This document shows positions 17,481 through 27,692 of a DNA stretch of 64,000 nt, piece after piece. The notes below the pieces were generated by a model. That model ran no database searches. It was not told the DNA's origin and saw only the letters and a list, made by a program, of their open reading frames with translations. A program made the position numbers and the translations under genes. Source of the stretch: Bradyrhizobium guangxiense (GTDB taxonomy: Bacteria; Pseudomonadota; Alphaproteobacteria; Rhizobiales; Xanthobacteraceae). Each line of letters starts with the position of its first letter. The stretch's first letter is position 1. The stretch spans positions 5,858,501-5,922,500 of the forward strand of contig NZ_CP022219.1 of the NCBI RefSeq assembly GCF_004114915.1. The letters are read 5' to 3'.

Positions 17481-18913
17481 TCGGCTGCATCCAATAGGTC
17501 AGAGATGATTTGAGCTGAGTTTTTCTTGGGCGTTTGGCGGCGAAGCGAGGCGGCATGCCGGACCACCTCGCCGATGATGAGAATGGCGGGACCGCCATCG
17601 GCCCGCCGTGCGAGCTCGGGAAGGTCGCGGAGCGTGCCTATCGCGCCTTGCGCATCGGGACGCGTGACGCGGGCGAACACACCGACCGGCGTCTCCGGCG
17701 AACGGCCCGCGGCAAGCAGGCCCGCGCGCACGGCAGGCGCAGCGGACACGCCCATGTAGACGACGACGGTCATCCTGGTGTCGGTCAGCGTCGACCAGTC
17801 CACCACTTCCGCGTCGCGCGCCTTGTGGGCGGTGAGGAAGGTGATGCGGGTCGCCTCATGGCGGTAGGTGAGCGGCACCTCGAAATCGGCGGCCCCGCCG
17901 AGACCTGCGGTGATGCCGGGAATGATCGAATAGACGACACCGGCCGCGCGCAGCGCTTCGATCTCTTCGCCGCCGCGTCCGAACACGAAGGGATCGCCGC
18001 CCTTCAGCCGCACCACCCGCTGGCCGGATTGCGCGGCCTCGATCATGCGCTTGTTGATGGCGTCCTGGCCGATGCCCGGCTTGCCGACGCGGCGGCCGAC
18101 GGCCACGCGCGTGGTATCGCGGCGGATGCGGTCGAGAATCTCGGGCGAGATCAGCTCGTCATGGAAGACGATGTCGGCGTCCTGCAATGCGCGCAGCGCC
18201 TTGATGGTGAGGAGATCGGGATCGCCCGGACCGGCGCCGACCAGCGCGACCGAGCCTTCCGGCTTGTCGGCGCGTGCGAAGTCGGTCGGATCTGAAATGG
18301 CCTTGAGCGCCGCATCTGCCTCCGCCTTGCGGCCGGCCAGCACGGCGGTGCCGATCGGGCCGTCGATCACCCGCTCCCAGAAGCGGCGGCGCAGCGGAAA
18401 CTCGGCGATGCGCTCGTTGATCGATTTGCGAAAGCTGCCGATGAACTCGGCGAGCTCGCCGATGCGCGCCGGCAGCAGCGCCTCGATCTTCTCGCGCACG
18501 CGCCGCGCCACCACAGGCGAGGTACCGCCGGTGCCCACCGCCACCACGACGTCGCCGCGGTCTACGATCGCCGGAAAGATGAAGCTGGAATGCTCGAGAT
18601 CGTCCATGACGTTGACGGGCAGGCCGAGCGCCTTGGCGCGGACCGACATCGCCACACCGACATCTCCCGCACCGGCGCAGACGACGGCGATGACGCCGCC
18701 AAGGTCAACGGTCAACGGATCGCCCGTCGCAATTTCGATGCGCGCCGTGTCCTCGGAGCCGAGGCCGAGATCCTGATTGCCGTCGATCGCATGCACGCGC
18801 AGGCGCGCGCCGGCGGCGGCGAGCACGCGCAGCTTGGCGCGCAAAAGCTCGCCCGTGCCGATGAGAACCACCGGCCCGGCCTTGAGATCGAGAAATACCG
18901 GCAAGAACCGCAT
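17477..18913 (-). CDS. cysG: Siroheme synthase, multifunctional CysG
   Basis: About 478 residues with two enzymes in one chain. The N-terminal part (1-205) is a precorrin-2 dehydrogenase/ferrochelatase (VNVMDDLEHSSFIFPAIVDRG). The C-terminal part (from about 218) is an S-adenosylmethionine uroporphyrinogen III methyltransferase (VGAGPGDPDLLTIKALRAL, VRLKGGDPFVFGRGGEE, VYMGV). It makes siroheme for CysI. The start at 18913 is chosen over upstream in-frame codons because GGGGAAG precedes it and homology begins at MRFLPVF. First gene of the reduction operon, divergent from cysD. Confidence 0.92.
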   Translation of the reverse strand: MRFLPVFLDLKAGPVVLIGTGELLRAKLRVLAAAGARLRVHAIDGNQDLGLGSEDTARIEIATGDPLTVDLGGVIAVVCAGAGDVGVAMSVRAKALGLPVNVMDDLEHSSFIFPAIVDRGDVVVAVGTGGTSPVVARRVREKIEALLPARIGELAEFIGSFRKSINERIAEFPLRRRFWERVIDGPIGTAVLAGRKAEADAALKAISDPTDFARADKPEGSVALVGAGPGDPDLLTIKALRALQDADIVFHDELISPEILDRIRRDTTRVAVGRRVGKPGIGQDAINKRMIEAAQSGQRVVRLKGGDPFVFGRGGEEIEALRAAGVVYSIIPGITAGLGGAADFEVPLTYRHEATRITFLTAHKARDAEVVDWSTLTDTRMTVVVYMGVSAAPAVRAGLLAAGRSPETPVGVFARVTRPDAQGAIGTLRDLPELARRADGGPAILIIGEVVRHAASLRRQTPKKNSAQIISDLLDAAE

Positions 18914-19055
18914 GCGATACTCGCTTCCCCACATCCGGGGTTGACTGGAATTATTTTCTATATATGTGTCGTTTCTAGCGCGCAAAGAGAAAATTTTTTC
19001 TTCTCTTCCGCATCGCAACTATAGAATTTTCGCCTCCAAACGCAAAGTGGCAGAG
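18914..19055. promoter_or_regulatory. Divergent cysG/cysD promoter region with nested inverted repeats
   Basis: This AT-rich 142-bp gap separates the two halves of the sulfate-assimilation regulon. A perfect 7-bp inverted repeat, AAGAGAA (18985-18991) and TTCTCTT (19001-19007), is spaced by 9 nt. It is flanked by TTCTATA (18956-18962) and its complement TATAGAA (19020-19026). The symmetry suits a dimeric regulator controlling both directions. Which regulator (a CysB-like LysR protein or another) cannot be told from sequence. Confidence 0.55.
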
Positions 19056-19952
19056 ATGCATCTTCTCAAGGACGATTCCGCAGCCGTCGGAGTGAGCAGC
19101 CCAGTCTCCATCGCGCGCTCGGGCCAGCAAGAATTTTCTGCTGATGTTGCGCCGAGCATGGACCATCTCGACCAGCTCGAGGCGCAGAGTATTTACATCT
19201 TCCGCGAGGCCTTTGCCCGCCTGAAGAAGATCGCCCTGCTGTGGTCGCTCGGCAAGGACTCCAACGTCATGATCTGGCTGGCGCGGAAAGCCTTCTTCGG
19301 CAAGATGCCGTTCCCGGCCCTTCACGTCGACACCGGCAAGAAGTTTCCGGAGATGTATCGCTTCCGCGATCACTACGGCAAGGAGTGGGATCTCGATCTG
19401 CGCGTCGAGCCCTGCCCGCCCATCGATGCCGTCGATCCGACATTGCCGCCGGCCGCCCGCTCCGCCGCGCGCAAGACCGAGGGCCTGAAGATGGCGCTCG
19501 CCAAGTATGGCTTCGACGGCCTGATCGCCGGCATCCGCCGCGACGAGGAAGCAACCCGCGCCAAGGAGCGCGTGTTCTCGCCGCGCGGCCTGGAGGGCAA
19601 TTGGGACGTGCGCGACCAGCCGCCGGAATTCTGGGACCACTTCAACGCCTCGCCGCCGCAAGGTGCTCACTTACGCATCCACCCGATCCTGCATTGGACC
19701 GAGGCCGATATCTGGGCCTACACCAAGCGCGAGAACATCCCGATCATCCCGCTCTATCTCGCCAAGAACGGCAAACGCTACCGCTCGCTGGGCGATCAGG
19801 ACATCACCAATCCCGTGAATTCGACCGCTTCGAGCATCGACGAGATCCTGATCGAGCTCGAACAGACCAAGGTGCCGGAGCGCGCGGGGCGCGCGCTCGA
19901 CCACGAGACCGAGGACGCCTTCGAGCGCCTGCGCGTCGCCGGCTATCTCTGA
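19056..19952 (+). CDS. cysD: Sulfate adenylyltransferase subunit 2
   Basis: A 298-residue ATP-sulfurylase small subunit with the PP-loop SLGKDSNVM near 65-73, [36 protein letters not shown] and the C-terminal [19 protein letters not shown]. It forms APS from ATP and sulfate together with CysN. ATG 19056 is chosen. The frame is open to 18966, but that region carries the divergent promoter. MDHLDQ at 19158 is an alternative start closer to E. coli CysD. Confidence 0.92.
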   Translation: MHLLKDDSAAVGVSSPVSIARSGQQEFSADVAPSMDHLDQLEAQSIYIFREAFARLKKIALLWSLGKDSNVMIWLARKAFFGKMPFPALHVDTGKKFPEMYRFRDHYGKEWDLDLRVEPCPPIDAVDPTLPPAARSAARKTEGLKMALAKYGFDGLIAGIRRDEEATRAKERVFSPRGLEGNWDVRDQPPEFWDHFNASPPQGAHLRIHPILHWTEADIWAYTKRENIPIIPLYLAKNGKRYRSLGDQDITNPVNSTASSIDEILIELEQTKVPERAGRALDHETEDAFERLRVAGYL

Positions 19953-19971
19953 TCAAGGACGCAATGCGGCT

Positions 19972-21885
19972 ATGAACATGCTCGTCACGCCTGCCTCGCC
20001 CACAACGCCGAACGGCACCACCCGTCCGCAAGTGCGCATCGTCATCGTCGGCCATGTCGACCACGGCAAGTCGACGCTGGTCGGCCGCCTCTTGCACGAG
20101 ACCGGCAGCCTCCCCGACGGCAAGCTGGAAATGCTGAAAGCCGTCAGCGCACGGCGCGGCATGCCGTTCGAATGGTCGTTCCTGCTCGACGCGCTGCAGA
20201 CCGAGCGCGACCAGGGCATCACCATCGACACCACGCAGATCCGCTTCCGCACCAATTCGCGCGACATCGTGCTGATCGACGCGCCCGGTCACGCCGAATT
20301 CCTCCGCAACATGATCACCGGCGCTTCGCAGGCCGACGGCGCGGTGCTGATCATCGATGCGCTCGAAGGCGTGCGCGACCAGACCAGGCGGCACGGCTAT
20401 CTCCTGCATCTGCTCGGCGTGAAGCAGGTCGCGATCGTCGTCAACAAGATGGACCGCGTCGACTTTTCCGCCGATCGCTTCAAGGCGATCAGCGACGAGA
20501 TTTCCGCACATCTGAGCGGCCTCGGCGTGACGCCCACGGCCGTGATCCCGATCTCGGCCCGCGACGGTGACGGCGTCGCTGATCGCACCGACCGGATTGG
20601 CTGGTACAAGGGGCCGACGGTGGTCGAGGCGCTTGACAGGCTCGAGCCGGCACGCCCGCTGGAAGCGCTGGCGTTGCGCCTGCCGGTGCAGGCGATCTAC
20701 AAGTTCGACGCCCGCCGCATCGTGGCGGGCCGCATCGAGTCCGGCAGCCTCAAGGCCGGCGACGAGATCGTGATCATGCCGGCCGGCAAGATCGCCAAGA
20801 TCAAGACGGTCGAAAGCTGGCCAGTGACGCCGGTTGCGGGCCGGCAAGGCGCCGGCCGCTCGGTCGGCGTCACGCTCGACCGCGAATTGTTCATCGAGCG
20901 CGGCGACATCGTCGCGCATGCCGGCACCGCCCCGCGCGAGACGCGCCGGCTGCGCGCGCGCATCTTCTGGCTGCACGACAAGCCGCTCGCCAAGGGCGAC
21001 CAGCTGCTGGTTCGCTGCGGGCCGAAGGAAAGCCGCGCCACCGTGGTGGCGATCGAGAAGGCGGTCGATCCGGGCGAGCTCGAAAGCAGCGAGAACAAGG
21101 CGATCGGCCGCAACCATGTCGGCGAGATCGATATTTCTCTTTCGAATCCGATTGCCACCGATCCCTACAACGAGAACCCGCGCACCGGGCGTCTGGTGAT
21201 CGAGATCGCCGGACGCATCGCCGGCGGCGGCCTGGTGCTGTCGGTCGATGCCGGCCAGCGCGCCGTCCCCGTCGACATCGTGCCGGTGGAATCGGCTTTG
21301 CGTCCCGACGAACGCTCGGCGCGCTATCAGCACAACGGCGCCGTGGTCTGGCTCACCGGCCTGCCGGCCTCCGGCAAGTCCACGCTCGCCAAGGCGCTGG
21401 AGCGGCGACTGTTCAGCAATGGCGGCTCGCCGATCCTGCTCGACGGCGACACGCTGCGCGCCGGGCTCAACAGCGATCTCGGCTTCTCGGCCGCGGACCG
21501 CAGCGAAAACATCCGCCGCCTCGCGGAAGTGGCGACGCATCTCGCGCGTAACGGCCACATCGCCATCGTCGCCGCCGTCTCGCCGGCCCGCGAAGATCGC
21601 GCCACCGCGCGTCGCATCGCCGACACCTTCCGCGAGATCCACGTCGCGACCCCCGCCGACGTGTGCGAGGAGCGCGACCCCAAGGGCCATTACAAGAAGG
21701 CGCGCGCCGGCGCGCTGGCCTCGTTCACCGGCATCGGCAACGACTACGAAGCGCCGCAGGCGGCCGAGCTCGTGATCGACACGTCGAAGCGAACGGTCGC
21801 TGAGGCCGCCGACGAGATCGAACGCATGCTGAAGACATCAGGCGTGCTGTTCGACGAGGCCGTGGACCTCGCCGCGAATATCTAA
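19972..21885 (+). CDS. cysNC: Bifunctional sulfate adenylyltransferase subunit 1 / APS kinase
   Basis: A 637-residue fusion. Residues 1 to about 440 are the CysN GTPase: G1 GHVDHGKS (24-31), DAPGHAEF and NKMD. They are followed by EF-Tu-like domains. Residues 450-637 are APS kinase (CysC) with P-loop GLPASGKST and the segment [16 protein letters not shown]. With CysD it drives APS synthesis by GTP hydrolysis. The kinase makes PAPS, which the [4Fe-4S] CysH probably does not need, so PAPS here may serve sulfotransferases such as those for Nod factors or lipids (inference). It begins 19 bp after cysD. Confidence 0.93.
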   Translation: MNMLVTPASPTTPNGTTRPQVRIVIVGHVDHGKSTLVGRLLHETGSLPDGKLEMLKAVSARRGMPFEWSFLLDALQTERDQGITIDTTQIRFRTNSRDIVLIDAPGHAEFLRNMITGASQADGAVLIIDALEGVRDQTRRHGYLLHLLGVKQVAIVVNKMDRVDFSADRFKAISDEISAHLSGLGVTPTAVIPISARDGDGVADRTDRIGWYKGPTVVEALDRLEPARPLEALALRLPVQAIYKFDARRIVAGRIESGSLKAGDEIVIMPAGKIAKIKTVESWPVTPVAGRQGAGRSVGVTLDRELFIERGDIVAHAGTAPRETRRLRARIFWLHDKPLAKGDQLLVRCGPKESRATVVAIEKAVDPGELESSENKAIGRNHVGEIDISLSNPIATDPYNENPRTGRLVIEIAGRIAGGGLVLSVDAGQRAVPVDIVPVESALRPDERSARYQHNGAVVWLTGLPASGKSTLAKALERRLFSNGGSPILLDGDTLRAGLNSDLGFSAADRSENIRRLAEVATHLARNGHIAIVAAVSPAREDRATARRIADTFREIHVATPADVCEERDPKGHYKKARAGALASFTGIGNDYEAPQAAELVIDTSKRTVAEAADEIERMLKTSGVLFDEAVDLAANI

Positions 21886-22281
21886 GCGCGTTCACTCACT
21901 GCCACCATACATGCGGTGCGTTCCCTCCCCCTTTGGGGGGGAGGATTAGGGAAATGGGTCCACACGGGGACTCCCTCCATCGGCGATAGCGCTTCGCTCC
22001 GTCGCCTAATACGAACCTTTTCCTGGCCCCCCCCGCTCCCGCCCTTCCCCGCAAGGAGGGAGGGAGCGCAGTTGTGTGTGTGGCGCAAAGTTGGGCTCGA
22101 TCGCCTGTAACACGCGCCAAGCCCGCCTCCCTCCCTTGACATTTTGACAACTTATGAAGGTCTTCTCACCGCCCCGGTTTTGGGGCTAATAGGATCTCGA
22201 AGGCCGCCCCCGGTGGGCGCATTTTGCTGCTGACGGGTCAAAAGCAGTCAAAAACAGCCATTTCCAACAAGAAAGCCCATC
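21886..22281. other. Intergenic region with pyrimidine-rich repeat, upstream of glcB
   Basis: This 396-bp gap holds a repeat-like block from about 21919 to 22140. It has the dyad CCCTCCCCCTTTGGGGGGGAGG (arms of 8) and complementary CCCTCC/GGAGGGAGG runs. The 22140-22281 half carries two overlapping TTGACA-like hexamers (22136 and 22144) that may belong to the glcB promoter. No coding frame with family resemblance was seen. Confidence 0.45.
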
Positions 22282-24447
22282 ATGAAACGCGTCGACGCCC
22301 ACGGATTGAAGATCGCCCCTGTTCTGTTTGACTTCATCGCCACGGAAGCGGCCCCGAAAACGGGGATCGCACCGGATGCGTTCTGGGCCGGGGTTGCCGC
22401 CATCATCCGGGATCTGGGGCCGAAGAACCGCGCGCTGCTCGCCGTGCGCGACACGCTGCAGGTCAAGGTCGACGACTGGCATCGCGCCAACAAGGGCAAG
22501 GCGTTCGACCTCAACGCCTACACTGCCTTCCTGAAGGAGATCGGCTATCTCGTTCCGGAGCCGGCGACGCAGAAGGTCGAGACTGCCAATGTCGACGAGG
22601 AAATCGGCAAGATCTGTGGCCCGCAGCTCGTCGTGCCCCTCACCAATGCGCGCTACGCGCTGAACGCGGCGAATGCGCGCTGGGGCTCGCTCTATGATGC
22701 CTTCTACGGCACCGACGCCATTCCGCATGATCCTTCCGAGAGCGGCAAGGGCTACAACAAGGCGCGCGGCGACAAGGTGATCGCCAAGGCCAAGGCGTTC
22801 CTCGATACCGCCGCGCCACTCGCAACCGGCAGCCACACCGACGTCACCGCCTATAGCGTCGTCGCGGGCCAGCTCGCGGTGAAGCTGAAGAGCGGCAATG
22901 CCACCGCGCTGAAGAACGCCGCGCAGTTCGCGGGCTTCCAGGGCGATGCGGCCGCGCCGAGCGCAGTGCTGCTCGTCAACAACGGCCTGCATGTCGAGGT
23001 CAAGATCGACCGCAACAGCGCGATCGGCAAGGACGATCCGGCCGGCGTCGCCGACATGATCATGGAGGCCGCGGTCTCGACCATTCTCGACATGGAAGAC
23101 TCCGTCGCCGCGGTCGATGCCGAGGACAAGGTGCTGGTCTACCGCAACACGCTCGGCCTGATGAACGGCACGCTGTCGGCCGATTTCGAGAAGGGCGGCA
23201 AGACGCTGACGCGCTCGCTCAACGCCGATCGCAGCTACAAGACCCCGGATGGCAAGGGCGAGCTCAAGCTGCACGGCCGCAGCCTGCTGTTGATGCGCAA
23301 TTGCGGTCACCACATGTTCACCGACGCGGTGCTGGACGAAAAGGGCGAGGAGATTCCGGAGGGCCTGCTGGATGCCGCCGTCTCCGGCCTGCTCGCCATT
23401 CACGACCTCAAGGGCAACTCCAAGGTCAAGAACAGCCGCACGGGATCGGCCTATATCGTCAAGCCGAAGATGCACGGTCCCGACGAAGTGTCGCTCACCT
23501 GCGAGATCTTCGACCGCGTCGAGAAGATGCTCTCGCTGCCCGAGAACACGCTCAAGGTCGGCATCATGGACGAGGAGCGGCGCACCACCGTCAACCTCAA
23601 GGCCTGCATCCAGCGCGCCTCCAAGCGCATCATGTTCATCAACACCGGCTTCCTCGACCGCACCGGCGACGAGATCCACACCTCGATGGAAGCGGGCCCG
23701 ATGATCCGCAAGAACGAGATGAAGGCACAGGCCTGGATCAAGGCCTATGAGGACTGGAACGTCGACATGGGCCTGACCTGTGGCCTGCCCGGCCACGCCC
23801 AGATCGGCAAGGGCATGTGGGCCGCGCCGGACAAGATGGCGGACATGCTGGCGCAGAAGCTTGGCCATCCGCAGGCCGGCGCCACCACCGCCTGGGTGCC
23901 CTCACCGACCGCCGCGACGCTGCATGCCCTGCATTACCACCAGGTCAACGTGATCGCGCGCCAGGACGAGCTCACCAAGGGCGGAGCGCGCGCAAAGCTC
24001 TCGGACATCCTCACCATTCCGGTGTCGAAGTCGAACTGGGCCCCTGATGACGTCAAGCAGGAGATCGACAACAACTGTCAGGGTATCCTCGGCTATGTGG
24101 TGCGTTGGATCGATCAGGGCGTCGGCTGCTCCAAGGTGCCCGACATCCACGATGTCGGCCTGATGGAAGACCGCGCCACCCTGCGCATCTCCAGCCAGCA
24201 TCTCGCCAACTGGCTGCACCAGGGCGTCATCACCGAGGCGCAGGTGATGGAATCGCTGAAGCGCATGGCCGTCGTGGTCGACAAGCAGAACGCCGGCGAT
24301 CCCATCTACAAGCCGATGGCGCCCGCCTTCGACGGTGTCGCCTTCAAGGCCGCCTGTGACCTCATCTTCAAGGGGCGCGAGCAGCCGAACGGCTACACCG
24401 AATACATCCTCACCGCGCGCCGCCGCGAGGCCAAGGCTCTTGGATAA
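22282..24447 (+). CDS. glcB: Malate synthase G
   Basis: A 721-residue malate synthase of the G type, condensing glyoxylate and acetyl-CoA to malate in the glyoxylate or glycolate pathway. Supporting segments are [16 protein letters not shown] with the acidic metal ligands, [56 protein letters not shown] and the CoA-side [20 protein letters not shown]. No isocitrate lyase gene is near. The last residues AKALG are followed by a tandem repeat of the stop region (see 24433-24495). Confidence 0.95.
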   Translation: MKRVDAHGLKIAPVLFDFIATEAAPKTGIAPDAFWAGVAAIIRDLGPKNRALLAVRDTLQVKVDDWHRANKGKAFDLNAYTAFLKEIGYLVPEPATQKVETANVDEEIGKICGPQLVVPLTNARYALNAANARWGSLYDAFYGTDAIPHDPSESGKGYNKARGDKVIAKAKAFLDTAAPLATGSHTDVTAYSVVAGQLAVKLKSGNATALKNAAQFAGFQGDAAAPSAVLLVNNGLHVEVKIDRNSAIGKDDPAGVADMIMEAAVSTILDMEDSVAAVDAEDKVLVYRNTLGLMNGTLSADFEKGGKTLTRSLNADRSYKTPDGKGELKLHGRSLLLMRNCGHHMFTDAVLDEKGEEIPEGLLDAAVSGLLAIHDLKGNSKVKNSRTGSAYIVKPKMHGPDEVSLTCEIFDRVEKMLSLPENTLKVGIMDEERRTTVNLKACIQRASKRIMFINTGFLDRTGDEIHTSMEAGPMIRKNEMKAQAWIKAYEDWNVDMGLTCGLPGHAQIGKGMWAAPDKMADMLAQKLGHPQAGATTAWVPSPTAATLHALHYHQVNVIARQDELTKGGARAKLSDILTIPVSKSNWAPDDVKQEIDNNCQGILGYVVRWIDQGVGCSKVPDIHDVGLMEDRATLRISSQHLANWLHQGVITEAQVMESLKRMAVVVDKQNAGDPIYKPMAPAFDGVAFKAACDLIFKGREQPNGYTEYILTARRREAKALG

Positions 24448-24495
24448 AAAGGCTCTTGGATAAAAAGGCTCTTGGATAACAAGGCGCTCGGCTGA
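24433..24495 (+). repeat. Tandem 16-bp repeat around the glcB stop codon
   Basis: The unit AAGGCTCTTGGATAAA occurs three times head to tail (24433-24448, 24449-24464, 24465-24480, the last with one change). A GC-rich cousin AAGGCGCTCGGCTGA follows at 24481-24495. Each unit read from its own AAG spells Lys-Ala-Leu-Gly-stop. Because 16 is not a multiple of three, each copy is in a different frame and translation ends in the first. Confidence 0.9.
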
Positions 24496-24518
24496 GCGAA
24501 ATCACAGGAACATCAAAA

Positions 24519-24543
24519 GTCCCGGCCTCGCCGGGGCTTTTTT
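24519..24543 (+). terminator. Rho-independent terminator of glcB
   Basis: The stem GTCCCGGC/GCCGGGGC has a 3-nt loop CTC and is followed directly by six T residues. It lies 24 bp after the repeat array at the glcB stop. Confidence 0.85.
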
Positions 24544-24625
24544 ATTGGGCGAAACGTCGCGCCATGTCACGGAACAGCCTGCGTGTGCCTCGCGTTGTCG
24601 GGCCATCAACCAACGGGAGATGGTC

Positions 24626-24826
24626 ATGGACTGGAATCGGATCGAAGGAAACTGGAAGCAGTTCAAGGGATCGGCCAAGGAGAAATGGGGCAAGCTCACT
24701 GACGACGACCTCAGCTTGATCGAGGGCCGTCGCGAGCAGCTCGAGGGCCGGCTCCAGGAACGCTACGGCAAGGCCAAGGACCAGGTTCGTCAGGACGTCG
24801 ACGACTGGCTCAAGTCGCTGCACTGA
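24626..24826 (+). CDS. CsbD family stress protein
   Basis: A 66-residue CsbD protein: MDWNRIEGNWKQFKGSAKEK at the N-terminus, then WGKLTDDDLSLIEGRREQLEGRLQ and YGKAKDQVRQDVDDWLK. It is highly charged, small and cytoplasmic. Family members are general-stress proteins of unknown activity. GGGAGA stands 6 nt before ATG 24626. It has its own terminator downstream, so it is monocistronic. Confidence 0.93.
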   Translation: MDWNRIEGNWKQFKGSAKEKWGKLTDDDLSLIEGRREQLEGRLQERYGKAKDQVRQDVDDWLKSLH

Positions 24827-24840
24827 AGCGGCACGAAAAT

Positions 24841-24865
24841 GCCCCGGCGAAAGCCGGGGCTTTTT
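24841..24865 (+). terminator. Rho-independent terminator of the csbD-like gene
   Basis: A perfect 8-bp stem GCCCCGGC/GCCGGGGC closed by a GAAA tetraloop and followed by TTTTT. A textbook terminator 14 bp after the stop codon. Confidence 0.92.
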
Positions 24866-24875
24866 GCTGATTATC

Positions 24876-24956
24876 GTAGCCCGGATGAAGCGAAGCGCAA
24901 TCCGCGAGTATCGCCTACGGCAAGTCCCGGATTTCGCTGCGCTCCATCCGGGCTAC
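24876..24956. repeat. Intergenic palindromic repeat
   Basis: Perfect 12-bp outer arms GTAGCCCGGATG and CATCCGGGCTAC enclose inner partial complements (AAGCGAAGCGCAATCCG against CGGATTTCGCTGCGCT). This sequence type is common between genes in Bradyrhizobium and other bacteria. It separates the csbD-like gene from the convergent small membrane-protein gene. Confidence 0.8.
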
Positions 24957-24973
24957 CCACTACGTGACCGCCG

Positions 24974-25129
24974 CTAGAACACCGCGAGATATTTCAACAA
25001 CGACACGATGCCGATGATGATGACTATCACGCGCGCGATCTGCTTGGCGCGGCCGTCCATCGGCAACATGTTGATGAGATAAAGGACGAGAATAATGACG
25101 AGAAAAGTGACGAGCACGCCCACCAGCAT
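24974..25129 (-). CDS. Small two-helix membrane protein (Thivi_2564-like)
   Basis: A 51-residue ORF. Residues 1-20 form a hydrophobic helix (MLVGVLVTFLVIILVLYLIN). A short polar turn MLPMDGRAKQIAR follows, then a second helix (33-49). The sequence resembles the Thivi_2564 family of small membrane proteins, whose role is unknown. The ATG at 25129 is preceded on its own strand by GGGGGTCTCGCG. Codon third positions are G/C-rich as in neighbouring genes. A longer frame on the same strand at 25027-25212 is only its shadow. Confidence 0.72.
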   Translation of the reverse strand: MLVGVLVTFLVIILVLYLINMLPMDGRAKQIARVIVIIIGIVSLLKYLAVF

Positions 25130-25257
25130 CGCGAGACCCCCTTCAGGCAAATGGCGATCACTCTCCTAACGCCCGTCGCCCGCGCTGGTTCCATTGAAGC
25201 AACCCGTTGCAACTTCTAGTAATTCCGTACTTCTACGATCCGCTGATCTGCCTAAAA

Positions 25258-25270
25258 TTTTACCCTTTTC
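25258..25270 (+). promoter_or_regulatory. Shared upstream motif of the first chemoreceptor gene
   Basis: TTTTACCCTTTTC lies 130 bp before the ATG of the first chemoreceptor gene. The identical 13-mer lies 127 bp before the second. Matching sequence and spacing suggest a common promoter or operator element. The factor is unknown. Confidence 0.45.
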
Positions 25271-25399
25271 CTTTCAGATGCGAGCGCCGTTTGCGCTCTG
25301 AGCCGCAAACGGCATGCGATTGCCGATCTGCCGCGCCCCCGTTTGTTGATGTTGCCGGGCGTCCTTTTGAGTTTGCGAATTGGAATTTGGGGGACTTCA

Positions 25400-27493
25400 A
25401 TGCTGAACCGTTTGACCGTGTCCACGCTGCTGAAGGCGGTAATTGCGATCACGTCGGCTTGCGTGGTGCTCGCACTCTCGCTCACCGCCTACGAGTCCTG
25501 GGATCGCCTCAAAACCGCCAGCCGCATCTCCCAGATCGCCGATGCCTCCGCCGATTTGTTCAAGGCGATGCACAGCCTACGCACCGACCGCTCGACCACG
25601 ACGCGGCTGCTCAACTCGGCAGAGCCGATGGACGCCGAAATCGAGAAATATCTGCGCGCAATCCGCGACACCGAGATGCCCGCAATGGCACGCGCACTGG
25701 AGCTGCTGCCGGCCATGGACTTCCTGCAATCGGGCACGCTGGTGCCGGAGCTGGCGCGCCTCCATAAGCTGCTGACGGAAGAGCAGAAACAGTTCTGGGC
25801 GGATATGGCCAAGCCCAAGGATCAGCGCCAGGCCGGCCTACCCAAGCAATATATGGAGACGACGGGTGGCCTGCTCGAAACGCTCGACAAGCTGTCGAAC
25901 GTCCTGGCCGCCACCGTCAATCACCAGGACGCCGAGATCGACCAATTGCTGTCGATCAAGCAGAACGCCTGGCTGCTCCGCAACACCGCGGGCGAAGCTT
26001 CGCTGATCGTCTCGACCGGTCTTGCCGCCGGCAAAATCACACCCGAAGCCCGCAACAACTACACCCAGTATGTCGGCGGCACCTCGGCGATGTGGAAGGC
26101 GCTGGAATTGGCAGCCTCAGGCATGCAGTTGCCGCCCGCGCTCACCTCCGCCCTGGCTACGGCCAAAACGGCCTATTTCGAGCCGCAATATCTGACCCTG
26201 CGAGACCGTCTCGCTGACACGCTGGTCAAGGGCGAGAAGGCCGAGATGACGGCCAACCAGTGGAGCCCGCTCACCGTCGGCCGCCTGTCCAGCGCGGTCG
26301 CGGTGGCGGAAGCCGCACTCGATGCCGCCAAGGACCACACGCTGCAGCAACGCTCCGCAGCGCAACGCGCGCTGATCATGCAGCTTGGACTGCTCGTGCT
26401 TGCCATCGGACTCGCGGCAGGCGCAATCACGCTGGTCAGCCGCCGCGTCATCACGCCGCTCACCACCATCCGCGACGCCATGCTGAAGGTCGCCGGCGGT
26501 GACCTTGCCGTCGACAGCGGCTATCTCAATCGCCAGGATGAGATCGGCGCGCTTGCCGGTGCGCTGGAAACCTTCAAGCAGCAGGCGACCGACAAGCTCA
26601 AGATCGAACAGCATGAGCGCGAGCGCAACGCAGGCGCTGCCGCGCGCCAGCGCGCCGTCGAGGCCTATGTCGGCGAGTTCGAGGGCGCGGTGCGCAAGAC
26701 GCTGGGCGAGTTGAACGAGGCATCCGGTGAAATGCGCAAGACCTCGGGTGACCTCTCCGCCGTGTCGCGTCAGACCAACGACCGCGTGCAGGTCGCCGGC
26801 AAGGCCTCCAACGACGCCTCGATGAGCGTCGACAGCGTGGCCGCGGCCGCCGAAGAGCTCTCGGCCTCGATCAACGACATCAGCCAGCAGGCCGCGCATG
26901 CCGCGGGCATCGCCGGCCGCGCCGTCACCCAGGCGCGCGAGACTGACGGCACCGTGCAGGGCCTGGCGAAATCGGCGGGGCGTATCGGCGAGGTCGTCGG
27001 CCTCATCAACACCATCGCGGCGCAGACCAATCTGCTCGCGCTCAACGCCACGATCGAAGCGGCGCGCGCCGGCGAGGCCGGCCGCGGCTTTGCCGTGGTC
27101 GCCTCCGAGGTGAAGTCGCTGGCAAGCCAGACCGCGAAGGCGACCGAGGAAATCTCCGAGCAGATCGCCGATATCCAGAAAGTCGCGGGCGATGCCATCA
27201 ATGCGATCCAGACCATCGGCGGCATCATCGGCGAAGTGAACGAGGTGGCGACCGCGATTGCCGCTGCCGTGCAGGAGCAGGGCGCGGCGACCCAGGAGAT
27301 CACCCGCAGCACCCAATATGCGGCCCAGGGCACCAAGAACGTCGCGGACAACATGACCGGCGTCAAAGCCGATGCCGATGCGGCCGCTGCGGCCGCCGAC
27401 AATGTGAAGCAGGCCTCCGAGACGCTTGAGACCCAGAGCCGCCAGCTCGGCCAGGAAGTCAGCGACTTCCTCGGCAAGATCCGCGCGGCGTAG
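25400..27493 (+). CDS. Methyl-accepting chemotaxis protein (first of tandem pair)
   Basis: A 697-residue transmembrane chemoreceptor. TM1 is at about 10-31. A large periplasmic, mostly helical sensor domain spans 32-323. TM2 is at about 324-346, HAMP at 347-400, and the MCP signalling domain from about 430. The signalling hairpin has the family tip [20 protein letters not shown] and [17 protein letters not shown]. There is no NWETF-type CheR pentapeptide; the protein ends GKIRAA. The start at MLNRLTV follows GGGGGA and is shared with the downstream paralogue. The ligand is unknown. No che genes are adjacent, so it feeds a pathway encoded elsewhere. Confidence 0.93.
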   Translation: MLNRLTVSTLLKAVIAITSACVVLALSLTAYESWDRLKTASRISQIADASADLFKAMHSLRTDRSTTTRLLNSAEPMDAEIEKYLRAIRDTEMPAMARALELLPAMDFLQSGTLVPELARLHKLLTEEQKQFWADMAKPKDQRQAGLPKQYMETTGGLLETLDKLSNVLAATVNHQDAEIDQLLSIKQNAWLLRNTAGEASLIVSTGLAAGKITPEARNNYTQYVGGTSAMWKALELAASGMQLPPALTSALATAKTAYFEPQYLTLRDRLADTLVKGEKAEMTANQWSPLTVGRLSSAVAVAEAALDAAKDHTLQQRSAAQRALIMQLGLLVLAIGLAAGAITLVSRRVITPLTTIRDAMLKVAGGDLAVDSGYLNRQDEIGALAGALETFKQQATDKLKIEQHERERNAGAAARQRAVEAYVGEFEGAVRKTLGELNEASGEMRKTSGDLSAVSRQTNDRVQVAGKASNDASMSVDSVAAAAEELSASINDISQQAAHAAGIAGRAVTQARETDGTVQGLAKSAGRIGEVVGLINTIAAQTNLLALNATIEAARAGEAGRGFAVVASEVKSLASQTAKATEEISEQIADIQKVAGDAINAIQTIGGIIGEVNEVATAIAAAVQEQGAATQEITRSTQYAAQGTKNVADNMTGVKADADAAAAAADNVKQASETLETQSRQLGQEVSDFLGKIRAA

Positions 27494-27553
27494 AGGCGGA
27501 CCGAGAGGGGGCGCCGCCGGCCCGTGATTTTACGGCAGGAGCACTGCCGAAGT

Positions 27554-27566
27554 TTTTACCCTTTTC
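27554..27566 (+). promoter_or_regulatory. Shared upstream motif of the second chemoreceptor gene
   Basis: A second exact copy of TTTTACCCTTTTC, 127 bp upstream of the second chemoreceptor ATG. It supports separate transcription of the two genes from duplicated control regions rather than a single operon. Confidence 0.45.
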
Positions 27567-27692
27567 GGGCCAAATGCCGCTCATGCGCTCGCCACCGGCG
27601 GGCGCATCTGTTGCGTGCATCCCTTGGTGTTCGAAGTCGTGGGGCTGCCGTTCAGGGCCACGAACTCGAAACGCATACCCTTGGGGTCTCCG

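Noticed and set aside
19804..21690. A 628-codon minus-strand frame opposite cysNC
   Set aside because: The cysNC motifs are unambiguous on the plus strand; the antisense product is a compositional artefact.
22186..23868. A 560-codon minus-strand frame opposite glcB
   Set aside because: Shadow of malate synthase; it has no start context or recognised domain.
24433..24495. Frameshift or pseudogene call for glcB
   Set aside because: All catalytic segments are intact and the protein ends in the same KALG residues as the presumed original end.
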